Source: Saccharopolyspora gloriosae
Lineage (GTDB): Bacteria > Actinomycetota > Actinomycetes > Mycobacteriales > Pseudonocardiaceae
Length of the DNA: 64,000 bases
Assembly: GCF_022828475.1 (NCBI RefSeq)
Contig: NZ_CP059557.1
Location: 2,108,001 to 2,172,000 of the forward strand
Direction of reading: 5' to 3'
Shown here: positions 62,945-64,000 of the stretch, one piece after another
Position numbering within the stretch: position 1 is the first letter of the stretch
Layout of the letters: each line of letters begins with the position of its first letter
Position numbers and translations under genes: made by a program
Notes under the pieces: model-generated
What the model was told of the DNA's origin: nothing
The model's input: only the letters and a program-made list of their open reading frames with translations
Database searches by the model: none

Positions 62945-63835
62945 TCAGGCTGGGAAGGCGGTGCGGAAGCGGGCGGCGTTGTCGAGGAGTTCGGGGACCG
63001 TGGTGCAGGTGAACTGGAGGTCGATGAATGCTTCCTCGACTCCGAGTTCGGCTATCGCGTGCAGGTAGTCCGCGATTTGTTCCACGGAGCCTTGTGCGGG
63101 CCTGGAGCCGGGTTCGCCCAGTTCGGGGTTCACTCGCAGCACCGTCGTGACCGGGGCGAGACCGGGGTCGCGCGGGTGTTCGCGCAGCGAGCGGAGCATG
63201 CGGCCGAGCGCGTCCAGCGGCAGCGCGATCGCCAGCCAGCCGTCGGCGCGGCGTCCGATGCGCCGCAGCGCGGCCTCCGAGCCGCCGCCGAGGTAGACGG
63301 GGATCTTGCGCTGCGGTTTCGGCTGGAAATCGCCCGCGCTGATCGTCCAGAACCGGCCGTGGTGCTCCACCGGGTCGGGTCCCCACGCGGCGTTGAGCAC
63401 GTCGAGCGTCTCGTCGAGCCGCGCCCCGCGCTCGGACCAGGGCACTCCGGCGGCGTTGTACTCGTCGCGGGACCAGCTCAGCCCCAGCCCGGCGATGAGC
63501 CGGCCGGAGCTGAGCAGGTCGAGGCCGGTGAGGTTGCGGGCCAGCAGGATCGGCGAGTGCAGCGGAGCGCTGAGCGTGCTCGTGCCCAGCCGGGGCAGCG
63601 TGGTGGCGGTGGCCGCGATGGCCAGCGTCAGCAGCGGGTCGAGCCCGGCCCGCATCTGCGCGGGCATCGTCCCGTCACCGCCGGGGTAGGGCGTCAGCAG
63701 CCGGTGCGGGGCGTGGACCCGTTCACCCGCCCAGAGGCTGTCGAAGCCCATGGCTTCGGCTTCCACGGCGACGGTGCGCACGTGGTCCGGGTGGGCGTAC
63801 GTGCCGAACTGCGGAAGTCCCAACCCCAAGCGCAT
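62945..63835 (-). CDS. LLM-class F420-dependent oxidoreductase (TIGR03619-like)
   Basis: 296 residues. Luciferase-like barrel starting MRLGLGLPQFGTYAHPDHVR, with FDSLWAGERVHAPHRLLTPY, ILLARNLTGLDLLSSGRL, GLGLSWSRDEYNAAGVPW and KIPVYLGGGSEAALRRIGRR. These enzymes use F420H2 or FMNH2 to reduce or oxidise small molecules. It is a single gene separated from the HAD operon by copy E. Substrate unknown. Confidence 0.9.
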   Translation of the reverse strand: MRLGLGLPQFGTYAHPDHVRTVAVEAEAMGFDSLWAGERVHAPHRLLTPYPGGDGTMPAQMRAGLDPLLTLAIAATATTLPRLGTSTLSAPLHSPILLARNLTGLDLLSSGRLIAGLGLSWSRDEYNAAGVPWSERGARLDETLDVLNAAWGPDPVEHHGRFWTISAGDFQPKPQRKIPVYLGGGSEAALRRIGRRADGWLAIALPLDALGRMLRSLREHPRDPGLAPVTTVLRVNPELGEPGSRPAQGSVEQIADYLHAIAELGVEEAFIDLQFTCTTVPELLDNAARFRTAFPA

Positions 63836-63926
63836 CGCGGCGCTCCTCTCCCGAGCCGTTTGCGGAACGATTCGTTTCCGGCGACCCGCGGCTGAAGTTC
63901 CGCCAGCCGAACCACTAACGGACTGC

Positions 63927-64000
63927 TCAGCCGCAGGTTGCCAGCATCTCTTCTAACGCCGACTTCTCGGCGGTCGTGATGGACAGGCCGTAGGAGTGCT
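63927..64000 (-). CDS. C-terminal end of a secreted HNH-nuclease-like protein (partial)
   Basis: The minus strand from the window edge reads HSYGLSITTAEKSALEEMLATCG then stop at 63927-63929. The pattern SxEKSALxxMLxTC at a C-terminus is common in actinobacterial secreted HNH-family (GmrSD/DUF1524-like) proteins. Only 24 residues are visible, so the name is tentative. Confidence 0.4.
   Translation of the reverse strand, partial: HSYGLSITTAEKSALEEMLATCG

Overview
The window comes from a high-GC actinomycete, most likely of the Pseudonocardiaceae (Saccharopolyspora-like). The evidence is strong G/C third-position bias, frequent GTG starts, actinobacterial families (ANTAR regulator, YhgE/Pip exporter, F420-type oxidoreductase, DUF2637 proteins), and a core block in the order pdtaR, polA, rpsA, coaE, small conserved gene, uvrB. 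That order matches Rv1626-Rv1633 of Mycobacterium tuberculosis as I recall it. The genus is inference; no rRNA is present.

Bases 1-7,670 are an accessory island that stops at the 3' end of a tRNA-Leu(CAA). It holds a broken type VII secretion toxin operon, a decayed IS256 transposase, a frameshifted membrane-anchored cyclase-like gene with a membrane partner, a one-gene DUF4365-Toprim fusion that looks like an unrecognised nuclease or defence protein, two DUF2637 integrative-element genes, a two-repeat CRISPR remnant and a displaced tRNA-Pro 3' half. Bases 7,970-24,500 are the conserved replication/translation/repair block. Between polA and rpsA it carries a VOC protein, a YhgE exporter with a degenerate ABC ATPase, an acetyltransferase and a methyltransferase.

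Bases 24,500-30,000 hold a lincosamide-type nucleotidyltransferase, a DHFR-like reductase and a STAND-ATPase/periplasmic-binding-protein pair. Bases 30,300-35,560 hold a LysR-linked acyl-CoA operon (CaiB CoA-transferase, acetoacetate decarboxylase-like, 3-hydroxyacyl-CoA dehydrogenase, glutaryl-CoA dehydrogenase-like). Then follow tandem 82-bp repeats, an ABC permease coupled to a hydrolase-ABC ATPase fusion, a TerC protein behind a likely Mn2+ riboswitch, a RES/antitoxin module, two SDRs with a TetR and a quinone oxidoreductase, and an intact IS30 element.

Bases 48,900-63,800 are mostly lipid and organic-acid catabolism: AbgT and SSS transporters, a GntR-caiB-SSS operon divergent from HMG-CoA lyase with two operator-like palindromes between them, MaoC, three acyl-CoA dehydrogenases, FabG-like SDR, and a HAD-APH-ACAD operon whose order equals the domain order of human ACAD10.

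Two themes cut across the window. Four genes are broken by apparent single-base deletions, each repaired by adding one base, two of them in G/C homopolymers; sequencing error and real decay must be separated. A family of 70-220 bp palindromic intergenic elements recurs at least seven times, one copy supplying the end of a transporter gene.
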